Source of the DNA: Arsenicibacter rosenii | GTDB lineage: Bacteria > Bacteroidota > Bacteroidia > Cytophagales > Spirosomataceae | Length of the DNA stretch: 64,000 bases | Assembly: GCF_001870735.1 (NCBI RefSeq) | Contig: NZ_MORL01000021.1 | Coordinates: 37,332-101,331, forward strand | Direction: 5' to 3' | In this document: piece after piece, positions 16,269 through 24,087 of the stretch | How the letters are laid out: each line of letters opens with the position of its first letter | Numbering within the stretch: position 1 is the stretch's first letter | The notes under the pieces: generated by a model | Seen by the model: only the letters and a program-made list of their open reading frames with translations | Told to the model about the DNA's origin: nothing | Databases searched by the model: none | Made by a program: the position numbers and the translations under genes

Positions 16269-17621
16269 TTAAAGTAAGTCAATGATTTTTCCGGCCTCGC
16301 GGATACCACTCAGCCAGGCGCCGTGAGCTGTGGAGAAATAATCAATATGCGTATGCTCACCGGCAAAAAAAAGCCGGTTATCGATGGCTTCGGCAAGATC
16401 GTCAAAGTGGGTCATTTCTGTGTTAATGGCCGTGTAGGAATAAGCGCCAAAGGTAAATTCGTTGTTTTGCCATTTCGTCCGCAGCAAGGTGGCCGGTTCG
16501 GGAATACCGGTGCCGTAGATATCTCTGAGGTGGGCCATGATCTCGGTCACTACCTGCGTATCGGTCATCGTCTCAGTTTGCCGCGCATAGTCGGCATACG
16601 CGAATGTCATCAGTGCATTAACGGTGGGCTGGTACTTCCGGACATTAACAAAATAGTTGAATTTATCCCGCACGGCCGGCGTGTACGAAATGTACTGCAC
16701 ATCGTCCCAAAACGCCTTTTCCCAGATAAGCAGAAATTTATTGACGCAGTTCATACCGACGCTCCGGATAGCCACCTGCTTGCTGGCGGGGAGCATGGGC
16801 GTAAACCGGATACTTTCTTTTTTCAGCACACCGAGCGGTACCGTTACAATCACATAATCGGCTTCGCTGATGCTGCCATTGTGGGTTATTTTTACGATTG
16901 GTGAGCTATAATCAATGGCGGTAACACGCTGGCCGGGGCGTATGTCCAGCCCCTTGGCCAGGTAAGTGGCGATGGTGTCATAGCCGTTGGTCGCGATGGT
17001 TTCAACGCCGCTATATTCCTCGCCTTCATTGTAAAGCAACGACGATAGTTTATCCAGATCGCCGGTGTCGAAGGTGACATACGTCGACAGGAAAAAGCGC
17101 CAGAGGCGGTCGTTAGCTTTAGTGGGGTAAATGGCATTAAAAACCGACTCAAAGCTTCGGGTATTGCTGCCCTGCTTCATAAGTGAACCCAGTATCGCAT
17201 ATAATTCGTCTTCGGCTGCGTCGTAAACCGCTGCCTTGCGCTTGATACCTCCAATGTCGTAGGATACCCGGCTTTCGTCAACCGTCGGGTAGGTTTGCAT
17301 GCCGGCCTGTTGCGCCAGTGTTGTCATCGGATTGCCGTCGATCCCATGAATCCAACTGGCTCCTTCATCAAAGGCGATGCCTGTCGACCGGTTTGTCCGC
17401 AGGCGGCCGCCAATGGTGTTTTGGGCTTCCAATACCGTTACGATGAATCCTTTTTCGTGTAGCTGTCTGGCCGCTGCCAGCCCCGAAAGACCGGCCCCGA
17501 TCACCAGTACGCGTTTGGTTTTGGGGTCGGCCACCTCTTTGGAGGTACAGGCAGTTGATAAAAGCGAAGCGGCAATCGGCACCCCCGCCATACTATGTTT
17601 TATAAATTTCCGTCGCTGCAT
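16269..17621 (-). CDS. Flavin-containing amine oxidase, exported
   Basis: A 450-residue FAD enzyme of the monoamine/polyamine oxidase family. The dinucleotide motif VLVIGAGLSGLAAARQL is near residue 40, GGRLRTNRS follows, and the C-terminal FFAGEHTHIDYFSTAHGAWLSG closes the FAD site. The N-terminus has a twin-arginine start (MQRRKFIKH) and a hydrophobic stretch ending LLSTAC, so Tat export and lipid anchoring are likely. I chose the ATG at 17621: the frame to 17837 reads through the palindromic array and gives 23-residue repeats, which is not credible. The amine substrate is unknown. Confidence 0.93.
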   Translation of the reverse strand: MQRRKFIKHSMAGVPIAASLLSTACTSKEVADPKTKRVLVIGAGLSGLAAARQLHEKGFIVTVLEAQNTIGGRLRTNRSTGIAFDEGASWIHGIDGNPMTTLAQQAGMQTYPTVDESRVSYDIGGIKRKAAVYDAAEDELYAILGSLMKQGSNTRSFESVFNAIYPTKANDRLWRFFLSTYVTFDTGDLDKLSSLLYNEGEEYSGVETIATNGYDTIATYLAKGLDIRPGQRVTAIDYSSPIVKITHNGSISEADYVIVTVPLGVLKKESIRFTPMLPASKQVAIRSVGMNCVNKFLLIWEKAFWDDVQYISYTPAVRDKFNYFVNVRKYQPTVNALMTFAYADYARQTETMTDTQVVTEIMAHLRDIYGTGIPEPATLLRTKWQNNEFTFGAYSYTAINTEMTHFDDLAEAIDNRLFFAGEHTHIDYFSTAHGAWLSGIREAGKIIDLL

Positions 17622-17687
17622 CGTATTTCCGGCAAAATCTGTTTGTCTTGTGACGAAAAATAGCCTGCTGTGGTTACCTGCCGGACA

Positions 17688-17853
17688 GTAGAGACGCAAT
17701 ATTTTGCGTCTCGTTTTGTACATATATTTTGCGTGATTGGCTGCAACCTGCCGGTTAATGAGACGCAAGATGTTGCGTCTCGTTTTGTACGTACATCTTG
17801 CGTGATTGGCTGCAACCTGCCGGTTAATGAGACGCAAGATGTTGCGTCTCTAC
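17688..17853. repeat. Palindromic array 1, 69-bp tandem unit
   Basis: Three palindromes GAGACGCAA..TTGCGTCTC (17691-17712, 17760-17781, 17829-17850) recur with an exact 69-base period; the 47-base segment between them (GTTTTGTAC...CTGCCGGTTAAT) is nearly identical each time. The whole array is bounded by inverted ends GTAGAGACGC and GCGTCTCTAC. The same family recurs at 18379-18514. It resembles REP/MITE-type non-coding elements. Confidence 0.93.
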
Positions 17854-18062
17854 AAGGCTGGAATTGCTTCGGCCAGGATCTCCTGACCGGCTTTGTCGTT
17901 ATACGTACAGGTTAGTTGCTCCATGCACACCGTCCATTTGTCAATGCCCGATGACCATCCCTGTCGACGGAAATTATACGTCATGCCTGCCTTGTTTTCA
18001 GCAATAACGAAGTGCCTGACGTAAGGTTGTAGCGGCCCTGAGGGTAGTATATTTTTCAACAA
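17850..18062 (-). pseudogene. AraC-type regulator N-terminal remnant
   Basis: A 70-codon frame whose first ~30 residues (LPSGPLQPYVRHFVIAENKAG) look like the N-terminus of Bacteroidota AraC regulators. After that the text (GWSSGIDKWTVCMEQLT...) no longer fits the family that I can see, and the sensor and helix-turn-helix parts are absent. The stop codon is formed by the terminal TAG of palindromic array 1, so the element seems to close the frame. It starts 5 bases before the stop of the DUF1330-like gene. It may be a chimeric remnant and is unlikely to be functional. Confidence 0.5.
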
Positions 18063-18067
18063 ATGTA

Positions 18068-18370
18068 TTACAGTTTTTCGCCCTTAATCAGCCAGACCGA
18101 CTTTATCGATTGTTCTTTCAGGTGCACGAACCGCTTCCGTTCTTCGTCTTTGAAGAAATCAGCCAGATCCGATTCGTTATCAAATTCGACCAGGTGAATT
18201 TCATAGGGCGTCTCAATGGATTGCTCAATGACGTTTTGCGGCGACAGCCGGTTTCGGAGCAATAAGCGTCCGTTGTATTTGGCAATCAGCGGTATGGCCA
18301 CCCGTTCGAACGCATCGAAGGTTTCCTCCTGTCCGTCAATAAGATAAATAAGCTGTGTAATGTAGATCAT
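18068..18370 (-). CDS. DUF1330-like dimeric alpha/beta-barrel protein
   Basis: A 100-residue ferredoxin-like fold protein: MIYITQLIYLIDGQEETFDAFERVAIPLIAKYNGRLLLR, then YEIHLVEFDNESDLADFF and a C-terminal KSVWLIKGEKL strand. This resembles the DUF1330/EthD-like small proteins, whose role is usually unknown. It lies between two palindromic arrays, 9 bases from array 2 (its upstream side), so its promoter must be in or across that array. The gene itself is intact. Confidence 0.8.
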   Translation of the reverse strand: MIYITQLIYLIDGQEETFDAFERVAIPLIAKYNGRLLLRNRLSPQNVIEQSIETPYEIHLVEFDNESDLADFFKDEERKRFVHLKEQSIKSVWLIKGEKL

Positions 18371-18378
18371 TTTTTCAT

Positions 18379-18514
18379 GTAGAGACGCAACATCTTGCGT
18401 CTCGTTTAGTTGTAAACCCTTATCAACGAGTTATTGCGTCTCATTTTGTACGTACATTTTGCGTGATTGGCTGCAACCTGCCGGTTAATGAGACGCAAGA
18501 TGTTGCGTCTCTAC
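18379..18514. repeat. Palindromic array 2, same family as array 1
   Basis: Palindromes at 18382-18403 and 18490-18511 and a half copy at 18428-18442 share GAGACGCAA..TTGCGTCTC with array 1, and the segment TTTTGTACGTACATTTTGCG to CTGCCGGTTAAT recurs. The outer ends are again GTAGAGACGC and GCGTCTCTAC. Its right end is read into the acyltransferase gene. Confidence 0.9.
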
Positions 18515-19618
18515 GCTTGTCGTTACCCTGTGCCGTAAACGCATGAACGGTTTTTCGATCAGTATATGCATGGCATAGGCACCTGTCAGACAGGTGATGG
18601 TGCAGATGACCAGCATCAGGTTCGGGTGCAGTTCATTACCCGCCAATAGTTCACGTGTCAGGTGAATGATGCCTTTGTGGGTTAAATAGAGCGCATACGA
18701 CAGGTTGGCCAGCAAAGACGTTACCGGAGAATACCACCGGAATAAAACCGATGCCGGACTGAGGGCCGTACCAACGATACACCCGAAGCCGAGCGCAATC
18801 AGCGGAAAGCCAAACACCGAGGCAGAAAACGTCTGCTGATCTTTGCACAGGAAATAAGCCGCCGTCAGCATCAGTAACCCCGGCAACAACAGCCAATTGC
18901 CGTAGCTGGCCACCGTTTGCCAGCGGACGGGAGCAAAAACAGATAGAGCAGCAATGGTCACACCGGCCAGCAGACCGTCGAGACGGGTATAGGTGGGATA
19001 GTAAATGTACCTGTACCAATACATCCAGCTTGCATCATCTGTCTGAAAGGGACCATATAAATAAACGTAGGACACATACCGGACCGCAAATCCGCCCAGA
19101 AAGAAAATCATTAACAGCCACGATGCCCTGCGGAACCGGCCTGTTTGTTGCAGCAGGATCAGGATGAGCGGCAGGAACAGGTAAAAATGTTCTTCCACAC
19201 ACAGCGACCAGGCATGAGAAAACGTACCGGAATCCTTCAGATTCAGGCCGAGATTCTGAGTAAAAGTCAGGAAGCGCCAGAGTGGGGGCAGGGCTTCCCG
19301 TTCGCGGAAAGCCGGGAAAACGAAATATAGCCCGACCGTGACCAGATATGCCGGTATGATGCGGAAAACGCGTCTGAGGAAAAAATCCCGGTACGATAAT
19401 GGCTGACCGGCTTTGATCCGGGCAAAAAGCTGTGCCGCAATTAAAAAACCGCTGAGCACGAAAAACAAATCAACACCCGTCCAGCCGAATTTAGCGACGC
19501 CCGGCAACCACTCCGGTTCGCCTTTGCTGATGATGAAATAATGAAAAAAAAAGACAAACATAATGGCCATGGCCCGTAAGTGGTCGAGCCCGTTGAGTCT
19601 GGCCGGGTGGATTGACAT
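18485..19618 (-). CDS. Acyltransferase-3 (OafA/YrhL-type) membrane protein
   Basis: A 377-residue integral membrane acyltransferase. The start RLNGLDHLRAMAIMFVFFFHY is the classic signature, and about ten hydrophobic helices follow; a RVFRIIPAY segment near residue 85 and SLCVEEHFYLFLP near 145 are further landmarks. These enzymes O-acetylate or succinylate surface glycans or lipids, using cytoplasmic acyl-CoA. The last ~9 residues (VETQHLASH) and stop come from palindromic array 2, replacing whatever the native end was. A TAATTTTG -7 match lies at 19648-19655. Confidence 0.93.
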   Translation of the reverse strand: MSIHPARLNGLDHLRAMAIMFVFFFHYFIISKGEPEWLPGVAKFGWTGVDLFFVLSGFLIAAQLFARIKAGQPLSYRDFFLRRVFRIIPAYLVTVGLYFVFPAFREREALPPLWRFLTFTQNLGLNLKDSGTFSHAWSLCVEEHFYLFLPLILILLQQTGRFRRASWLLMIFFLGGFAVRYVSYVYLYGPFQTDDASWMYWYRYIYYPTYTRLDGLLAGVTIAALSVFAPVRWQTVASYGNWLLLPGLLMLTAAYFLCKDQQTFSASVFGFPLIALGFGCIVGTALSPASVLFRWYSPVTSLLANLSYALYLTHKGIIHLTRELLAGNELHPNLMLVICTITCLTGAYAMHILIEKPFMRLRHRVTTSVETQHLASH

Positions 19619-19647
19619 GTTGAGTCGCTATTTTCTAAACTGTAGCG

Positions 19648-19655
19648 CAAAATTA
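19648..19655 (-). promoter_or_regulatory. -7 element TAATTTTG for acyltransferase gene
   Basis: Exact TAnnTTTG match on the minus strand, giving a start of transcription near 19641 and a leader of about 23 bases. It overlaps the stop codon of the YdeI-like gene, so the acyltransferase probably has its own promoter although it follows that operon. Confidence 0.5.
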
Positions 19656-20231
19656 ATCATTCAACCCTTTACCGTTCAGAATAGCCGGAATACTTTTTTC
19701 GACCCGCGCCGCTCTTGTTTTAGACTGCTTCGGAGCGGAAAAATGGAGCAGGTAGGCGCGTTGCCGGCCGGGCGTCAGGGATTCGAAAGCGGCGCTCAGA
19801 GCCGGATTTTCATTCAGTTTCTCCTGAAACTCGTCCGCTACGGCATAGTCCTCCAGTTTCTTTAGCGGCACTTTCAGGCCCGCCCGTTCAACCTCAATAG
19901 CTTCAAACAGGTATGCTTTAATGGTCGGTTCCAGTTCCAGAATCTGTTTCAGGCTGGTAAAGCGCAGCTGGCGGGCAGCCTGTACGTTTTCCGTTTGCTG
20001 AATCAGCAACCCATCTGCGTCATGGAGCAGTGCCCCCTGGACAAACAGGAGGGCGCAATAGGCTTTAAAGCCGTGAATCAGGGCCACATTGTTTTGCTGG
20101 TAGGTATAGCAGGGAACGCCCCACTTCAGTTCCTCGGTCAGGCCGCAGCTGAGTGCGATCTGCCGTAGCTTTTCATACTCGTCCTGCCACTGCGTGGCTT
20201 TGTGGAAGAAGAAATCGACAGCCGGATTCAT
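19653..20231 (-). CDS. YdeI/OmdA-like, DUF1801 domain protein
   Basis: A 192-residue cytoplasmic protein with a DUF1801-like N-terminal part (LRQIALSCGLTEELKWGVPCYTYQQNNVALIHGFKAYCALLF) and a C-terminal OmdA/YdeI part (VPLKKLEDYAVADEFQEKLNENPALSAAFESLTPGRQRAYLLHF). Bacillus YdeI relatives affect bacitracin or heat responses, but no mechanism is established to my knowledge. Its ATG overlaps the DoxX stop by 4 bases, so it is the last gene of the ArsR-SRPBCC-DoxX-YdeI operon. Confidence 0.92.
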   Translation of the reverse strand: MNPAVDFFFHKATQWQDEYEKLRQIALSCGLTEELKWGVPCYTYQQNNVALIHGFKAYCALLFVQGALLHDADGLLIQQTENVQAARQLRFTSLKQILELEPTIKAYLFEAIEVERAGLKVPLKKLEDYAVADEFQEKLNENPALSAAFESLTPGRQRAYLLHFSAPKQSKTRAARVEKSIPAILNGKGLND

Positions 20232-20629
20232 ACCAACGATGGGTTTACGGACATAAACTTTTTATCTCCGGGCCGGAAAGCCCACGAAACGCCGGTTAAA
20301 ACCAATAATAAGCCCGGACCGAAAAATTCGCTGGCCGGGTCACCGACGGCAGCATGGGAGATAAGGGCTCCTGACATAGAAAAGAAAAAGCCCGCATACG
20401 CCCATTCCTTTAGTAAGGGCCATTTAGGCATAAGTACAGCGATGACGCCAAGAAGCTTCCAGACCCCTAATAAGGTCAGAAAATAGCCCGGGTAGCCTAA
20501 ACGATGCATCATGGCTACTTCTTCGTCAATCTGCATGATTTGTACGATACCAGTTGATACCATACCTAATGAAAGCCAGAGCGTGGCAACCCAATAGATG
20601 ATTTTGTTTCGCTTGATCATGATCAGCAT
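20228..20629 (-). CDS. DoxX-family membrane protein
   Basis: A 133-residue protein with four transmembrane helices (YWVATLWLSLGMVSTGIVQIM, FLTLLGVWKLLGVIAVLMP, AYAGFFFSMSGALISHAAVG, LLLVLTGVSWAF). It fits the DoxX group often placed beside ArsR and SRPBCC genes in Bacteroidota and other bacteria. The role is unknown; relatives are linked to oxidative or thiol stress. It overlaps its upstream neighbour by 7 bases and its downstream one by 4, indicating translational coupling. Confidence 0.93.
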   Translation of the reverse strand: MLIMIKRNKIIYWVATLWLSLGMVSTGIVQIMQIDEEVAMMHRLGYPGYFLTLLGVWKLLGVIAVLMPKWPLLKEWAYAGFFFSMSGALISHAAVGDPASEFFGPGLLLVLTGVSWAFRPGDKKFMSVNPSLV

Positions 20630-21090
20630 CCTTTGCCCACAAGCTGTTGCAGGCGGTTATGGGCCATATTGAGGCCGTGAGAAAAGGGCATTTGCAGCAT
20701 TTTGTTACGCAGTTCGGCCGACTTATAGACAATCTGCATGGTCAGTTTGCTGGTCGTGTCAGTTAGGGCTTCGAAGTTCAGAAATTCGAGCTGCACGCCG
20801 AATGGTGCGTTTTCTATTTCGAAGGTTCGTATAATCTGCCGGTCGGGGATAAACGTATGGATCACGCCGCTGGCCTGAAAGACAACGTTGCCCTGTGCAT
20901 CAACGGTCTGGAATTGCCAGCTGCCGTGCGGTTTGCTCTCCAGTTTCAGTACCCGTGTACCCATCCATTGGGCCACGAGGTCCGGTTCGGTATAGGCCTT
21001 AAAGAGGAGTGGCCGGGGCAAGTCAAACTCCCGCGTGATGCGTATATCCTGGTGCCCGTCGCCGGCACTGACCTGTGTTTTTCGGTCCAT
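20623..21090 (-). CDS. SRPBCC (AHSA1-type) domain protein
   Basis: A 155-residue START-like protein of the activator-of-Hsp90 (AHSA1) type: ITREFDLPRPLLFKAYTEPDLVAQWMG is the conserved opening, followed by beta-strands (GSWQFQTVDAQGNVVFQASGVIHTFIPDRQIIRTFEIE) and the long C-terminal helix ending GLNMAHNRLQQLV. The fold encloses a hydrophobic ligand pocket; the ligand is not known. It starts 6 bases after the ArsR gene, a frequent pairing in bacteria, and overlaps the DoxX gene. Confidence 0.95.
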   Translation of the reverse strand: MDRKTQVSAGDGHQDIRITREFDLPRPLLFKAYTEPDLVAQWMGTRVLKLESKPHGSWQFQTVDAQGNVVFQASGVIHTFIPDRQIIRTFEIENAPFGVQLEFLNFEALTDTTSKLTMQIVYKSAELRNKMLQMPFSHGLNMAHNRLQQLVGKGC

Positions 21091-21096
21091 AAGTGA

Positions 21097-21420
21097 TTAT
21101 TGGTTAGCCTGATACGCTTTCATGATGCTTTCGAGTTTGTTGAAGCGGTCGTCCCACATCTGACGGAACGGCTCGATAAAGTCAGCGATTTCCTTCATTT
21201 TGGCGGCGTTGAGGTGGTAGTACATTTCGCGGCCGTTCTGTTGCTGCTGTAACAGTTCGCATTCGGTCAGAATCTGTAAATGTTTGGAAACGGTTGGCCT
21301 GGCTGTGTCAAAGTTTGCGGCAATAGCCCCCGCCGTCATAGCCTGGGTGGCCACCAGTGTCAGAATGGTCCGTCGGGTCGGGTCGGCAATAGCCTGGAAA
21401 ACGTCGCGTCGTAGATTCAT
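21097..21420 (-). CDS. ArsR-family transcriptional repressor
   Basis: A 107-residue winged helix protein: [16 protein letters not shown] opens the fold, the recognition helix lies in [19 protein letters not shown] and the wing is [14 protein letters not shown]. It lacks the metal-binding Cys pair (ELCVC) of classic arsenic sensors, so it belongs to the non-metal group that heads AHSA1 operons. It is the first gene of a four-gene operon and probably controls its own promoter through the twin palindromes at 21423-21466. Confidence 0.96.
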   Translation of the reverse strand: MNLRRDVFQAIADPTRRTILTLVATQAMTAGAIAANFDTARPTVSKHLQILTECELLQQQQNGREMYYHLNAAKMKEIADFIEPFRQMWDDRFNKLESIMKAYQANQ

Positions 21421-21422
21421 TG

Positions 21423-21470
21423 TGTAGTCATTTGGCTACAAATATACGTGTAGTTATTTGGCTACGCAAA
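21423..21470 (-). promoter_or_regulatory. ArsR operon promoter with twin palindromic operator
   Basis: Two copies of TGTAG-N8-CTAC(A/G) (21423-21440 and 21449-21466), 26 bases apart, flank the minus-strand -7 box TATATTTG (21446-21439). TTTG at 21470-21467 sits 20 bases upstream as a -33 element. A repressor bound to the pair would cover the promoter. The leader to the ATG is only ~12 bases. Confidence 0.82.
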
Positions 21471-21501
21471 TTTATTTTTGGAGCGGGAGGGGGGAGTTGG
21501 G

Positions 21502-22350
21502 TTAGCCCCTGGTAAGCCGTAAATCGGTATGCCAGTGATGCTTCTGCGACGCAATGGATGTTGGGGCGTAACCGAAGTGTTTTTTAAAGGCGAACGAAAA
21601 ATGAGAGAGGTTTTCAAAGCCTGTTTCATAACAGGCGTCAAGTGGTTTCAGCTTTTGCTCTGCAATCTGGTAATGAGCTAGTTCGAGGCGTTTTTGAGTA
21701 AGCCATTTTTGTGGGGTGGTATTAAATGCTTTTTTGAAATCGCGTTTGAATGTACTCAGGCTACGACCAGTCAAATATCCGAACTTTTCCATAGGCATGT
21801 TGAACATGTAGTTCTTCTCCATAAAGCCGATCAAATCAACTTTATGCGGGTCGTCGAAGTTAGCCAGTACGCTGTCCACCTCAGGATCAATAGTTCGCAG
21901 AATGCTGATGGCTTCGGTCAGTTTCAGTGAGGCTAGTTGCGGCGGAAAGCGGTCTTTCATCTCAAAGTAGGGAATCAGTGATACCAGACAGCTTTCCAGC
22001 AAAGGGTGGTTTCTGAAACTACGGATTTTAGGCACGGCCGTAATATTGGTCGTTACTGAAAACTGTTGGTAGTATTTTCTTAAAACATCGGTTGTTAGAA
22101 GCATCACGACTGTTTTATGGGGCAACCCATCTTTCGGAAAGTTGATGATTGTTGCAGGTTTGTTTCTGGGAATCAGAAAGATATCGCCACTGCCGAAAAG
22201 ATGGGTTGCTTCTGCCTGTACAATTCTGGTTTCGCCGGAGATGAACCAGACAAGCATGTGCTGATCAAAGACAATCTCTGATTTGAAAAACTTGTCCTGG
22301 TAGCAGGAGAGTTTTATCTCGGGTGTCAGATAGTTGGATACATGTTCCAT
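21502..22350 (-). CDS. AraC-family transcriptional regulator
   Basis: A 282-residue regulator with an N-terminal cupin-like sensor (FDQHMLVWFISGETRIVQAEATHLFGSGDIFLIPRNKPA) and a C-terminal double helix-turn-helix from residue ~185 (FGYLTGRSLSTFKRDFKKAFNTTPQKWLTQKRLELAHYQI, then ACYETGFENLSHFSFAFKKHFGYAPT). The residue pattern is complete, so it should bind DNA. It lies 91 bases downstream of the SDR gene on the same strand and is a natural candidate to activate the SDR promoter, where 15-bp direct repeats are found. Confidence 0.95.
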   Translation of the reverse strand: MEHVSNYLTPEIKLSCYQDKFFKSEIVFDQHMLVWFISGETRIVQAEATHLFGSGDIFLIPRNKPATIINFPKDGLPHKTVVMLLTTDVLRKYYQQFSVTTNITAVPKIRSFRNHPLLESCLVSLIPYFEMKDRFPPQLASLKLTEAISILRTIDPEVDSVLANFDDPHKVDLIGFMEKNYMFNMPMEKFGYLTGRSLSTFKRDFKKAFNTTPQKWLTQKRLELAHYQIAEQKLKPLDACYETGFENLSHFSFAFKKHFGYAPTSIASQKHHWHTDLRLTRG

Positions 22351-22441
22351 ATGTCAGGGGGCATCATTAAATGCTGTATCGGTTCGGTCTGGCATTGCCC
22401 GGCTTAAAGATAGCTATATCGGATAAGACCAGCATAGTCTG

Positions 22442-23446
22442 TTAACCTACCGGAAAGGAAATGCCTGTTAAGGCTTCGCTGATTGTCCATAAACGGTTTG
22501 CCGATATCTCGTCTAAAGAATACGCTTTTACGCCTCCCGGTACAGACGGATCATACGAAAGTCTGGCAACGTCGGCATCTTCGCAGTAGACCCCGCCAAT
22601 CTGGTTGAGCATGGGGCTGGTGGCGCACCAAATTGTGGTAGCAGCACCCTGCGGAATCGTTTTTAGTGATGCTGCTACTTCGGGTAGTAAATTGCCGTCA
22701 GCATCGCAGAAGCCCATCTCCTGAAATAAGGCCAGTGGGGCCTCGCGGCCCAGTTCAGTGCCGTTGATTGATCCCGGGTGTAGCGAATAAGCCCGTACGC
22801 CGAAGTCTTTGCCGCGATAGTCGAGTTCAAGGGTAAACAGGATACACGCTGTCTTTGACTGTCCGTATCCTTGTAGCGTTTCATACGTGCGATGCGTGAA
22901 ATTGGGATCTTCAAAATTAAAGGGCGCAAACCGATGCCCGTCTGAAGAAACACTGATCACCCGCGCACCATTGGCTATTGCCAGGGCCGGCCACAAGCGG
23001 GCGGTAAGCTGAAACTGAGCAAGGTAATTGGTCGCTAACTGAGACTCAGTGCCCTGACTGCTGCGTCGTAACGGCACCCACATGATACCGGCATTATGGA
23101 TTAGCAGGTGAAGTGGGCGACCTGATTGTAAAAACGTCCCGGCGAAAGCATCAATAGAGTCACGACTCATTAAATCCATAGCGGCCAGTTCTACACGGGG
23201 TATCCCGGCAAGGTTGCGCTTTGCTTTTTCCATATCACGGGCCGCTACAATGACCGTGGCCCCGGCAGCAGCTAGTGTCCTGGTCGTTTCGAGGCCGATT
23301 CCCGTGTTGCCTCCGGTTACTATAGCCGTTTTTCCAGTCAGGTCGATGCCCTTGATGACATCACTCGTAGTTGAGGTAGCACCGAATCCCGAACCAATTG
23401 GCTGTTGCAACGCGCCCTGATAATTATGATTAGTCTGTCCCATCAT
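22442..23446 (-). CDS. SDR-family NAD(P)-dependent oxidoreductase
   Basis: A 334-residue short-chain dehydrogenase. The cofactor motif TGGNTGIGLETTRTLAAAG is near residue 42, NAG follows near 115 and the catalytic pair is YGQSK (~190), with the Ser in ISVSSDGH. Its length and layout match the retinol-dehydrogenase/WWOX-like class that acts on lipophilic alcohols or ketones; the substrate is unknown. I chose the ATG at 23446 (23443 is equally possible): the longer frame to 23467 starts inside the -7 box at 23465-23472, so it cannot be the start of a normal transcript. Confidence 0.93.
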   Translation of the reverse strand: MMGQTNHNYQGALQQPIGSGFGATSTTSDVIKGIDLTGKTAIVTGGNTGIGLETTRTLAAAGATVIVAARDMEKAKRNLAGIPRVELAAMDLMSRDSIDAFAGTFLQSGRPLHLLIHNAGIMWVPLRRSSQGTESQLATNYLAQFQLTARLWPALAIANGARVISVSSDGHRFAPFNFEDPNFTHRTYETLQGYGQSKTACILFTLELDYRGKDFGVRAYSLHPGSINGTELGREAPLALFQEMGFCDADGNLLPEVAASLKTIPQGAATTIWCATSPMLNQIGGVYCEDADVARLSYDPSVPGGVKAYSLDEISANRLWTISEALTGISFPVG

Positions 23447-23464
23447 TTTGTTTTTTTGTTGGGA

Positions 23465-23529
23465 CAAAAGTAGCGCGCCACTTATCGGACGACTTTGTTT
23501 TAAAGGTCGTATTTACTTTGTTTTAAAGG
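23465..23529 (-). promoter_or_regulatory. SDR promoter with 15-bp direct repeats
   Basis: TACTTTTG on the minus strand (23472-23465) matches the -7 consensus. ACTTTGTTTTAAAGG occurs twice, at 23492-23506 and 23515-23529, 23 bases apart. The nearer copy covers the place of the -33 element, for which no TTTG exists. This is the arrangement expected of an AraC-type activator site. Confidence 0.68.
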
Positions 23530-23678
23530 CCATTCCCTGCCAGGTTATGGCTGTCTCGCTTTACCTGATAAAACCAGGATCATTTAACCGGTAATGAGTT
23601 GTTAAGGTTTTCCGGTTTCGTTTAGATACAGTATATTTTATTGCGAGCGGAGGTAAAGTTTAGGATTTGGAAAACCCC

Positions 23679-23987
23679 TCACATCAGCGTAAACACCAGC
23701 CAGCTAATCAGCAGGATATCCAGTCCGATGATGGTTATACTTGTCCCGCGATACCCGAATCCGGGCAGACGCCGTGACCGGCTTAACAGCCAAACCGAAA
23801 TACCGCACAGGCCAATGTTCAGCAGCGTAAGGATCAGGGCGTTTTGCAGAAAAGCGGGGAAATAGCCGAGGTAACGTGCCTTTACCTGCTCGAAAGGGAG
23901 GTCCTGAGTGGCGGTCTTTATCCAGAGCGTGACGTTAGCCACGACCAAAAAACAACAGAGCAGGCCGGTATAAAAGAGGGCTTTCAT
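23679..23987 (-). CDS. Small three-helix membrane protein, unknown
   Basis: A 102-residue protein with hydrophobic helices at residues ~4-22 (FYTGLLCCFLVVANVTLWI), ~45-68 (AFLQNALILTLLNIGLCGISVWLL) and ~80-101 (TSITIIGLDILLISWLVFTLM). No domain is recognised. It lies 100 bases downstream of the secreted propeller-like gene on the same strand. Small integral proteins with this layout are common and rarely characterised. Confidence 0.75.
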   Translation of the reverse strand: MKALFYTGLLCCFLVVANVTLWIKTATQDLPFEQVKARYLGYFPAFLQNALILTLLNIGLCGISVWLLSRSRRLPGFGYRGTSITIIGLDILLISWLVFTLM

Positions 23988-24087
23988 GCGGTATTAGGGC
24001 TGGTTTAGTTAAAGATAGCGAACTTGTTAAGAATAAGAGCATGTGCGCTCCAAAGGCGGAGCCGGGACCATACCCTATGGATAACCG

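Noticed and set aside
17622..17837. A 72-residue N-terminal extension of the amine oxidase
   Set aside because: It reads through the palindromic array and gives 23-residue repeats; the ATG at 17621 gives a proper Tat-type signal.
17688..17853. A CRISPR-like array of palindromic repeats
   Set aside because: The segments between palindromes are nearly identical, not unique spacers, the period is a fixed 69 bases, and no cas gene is near.
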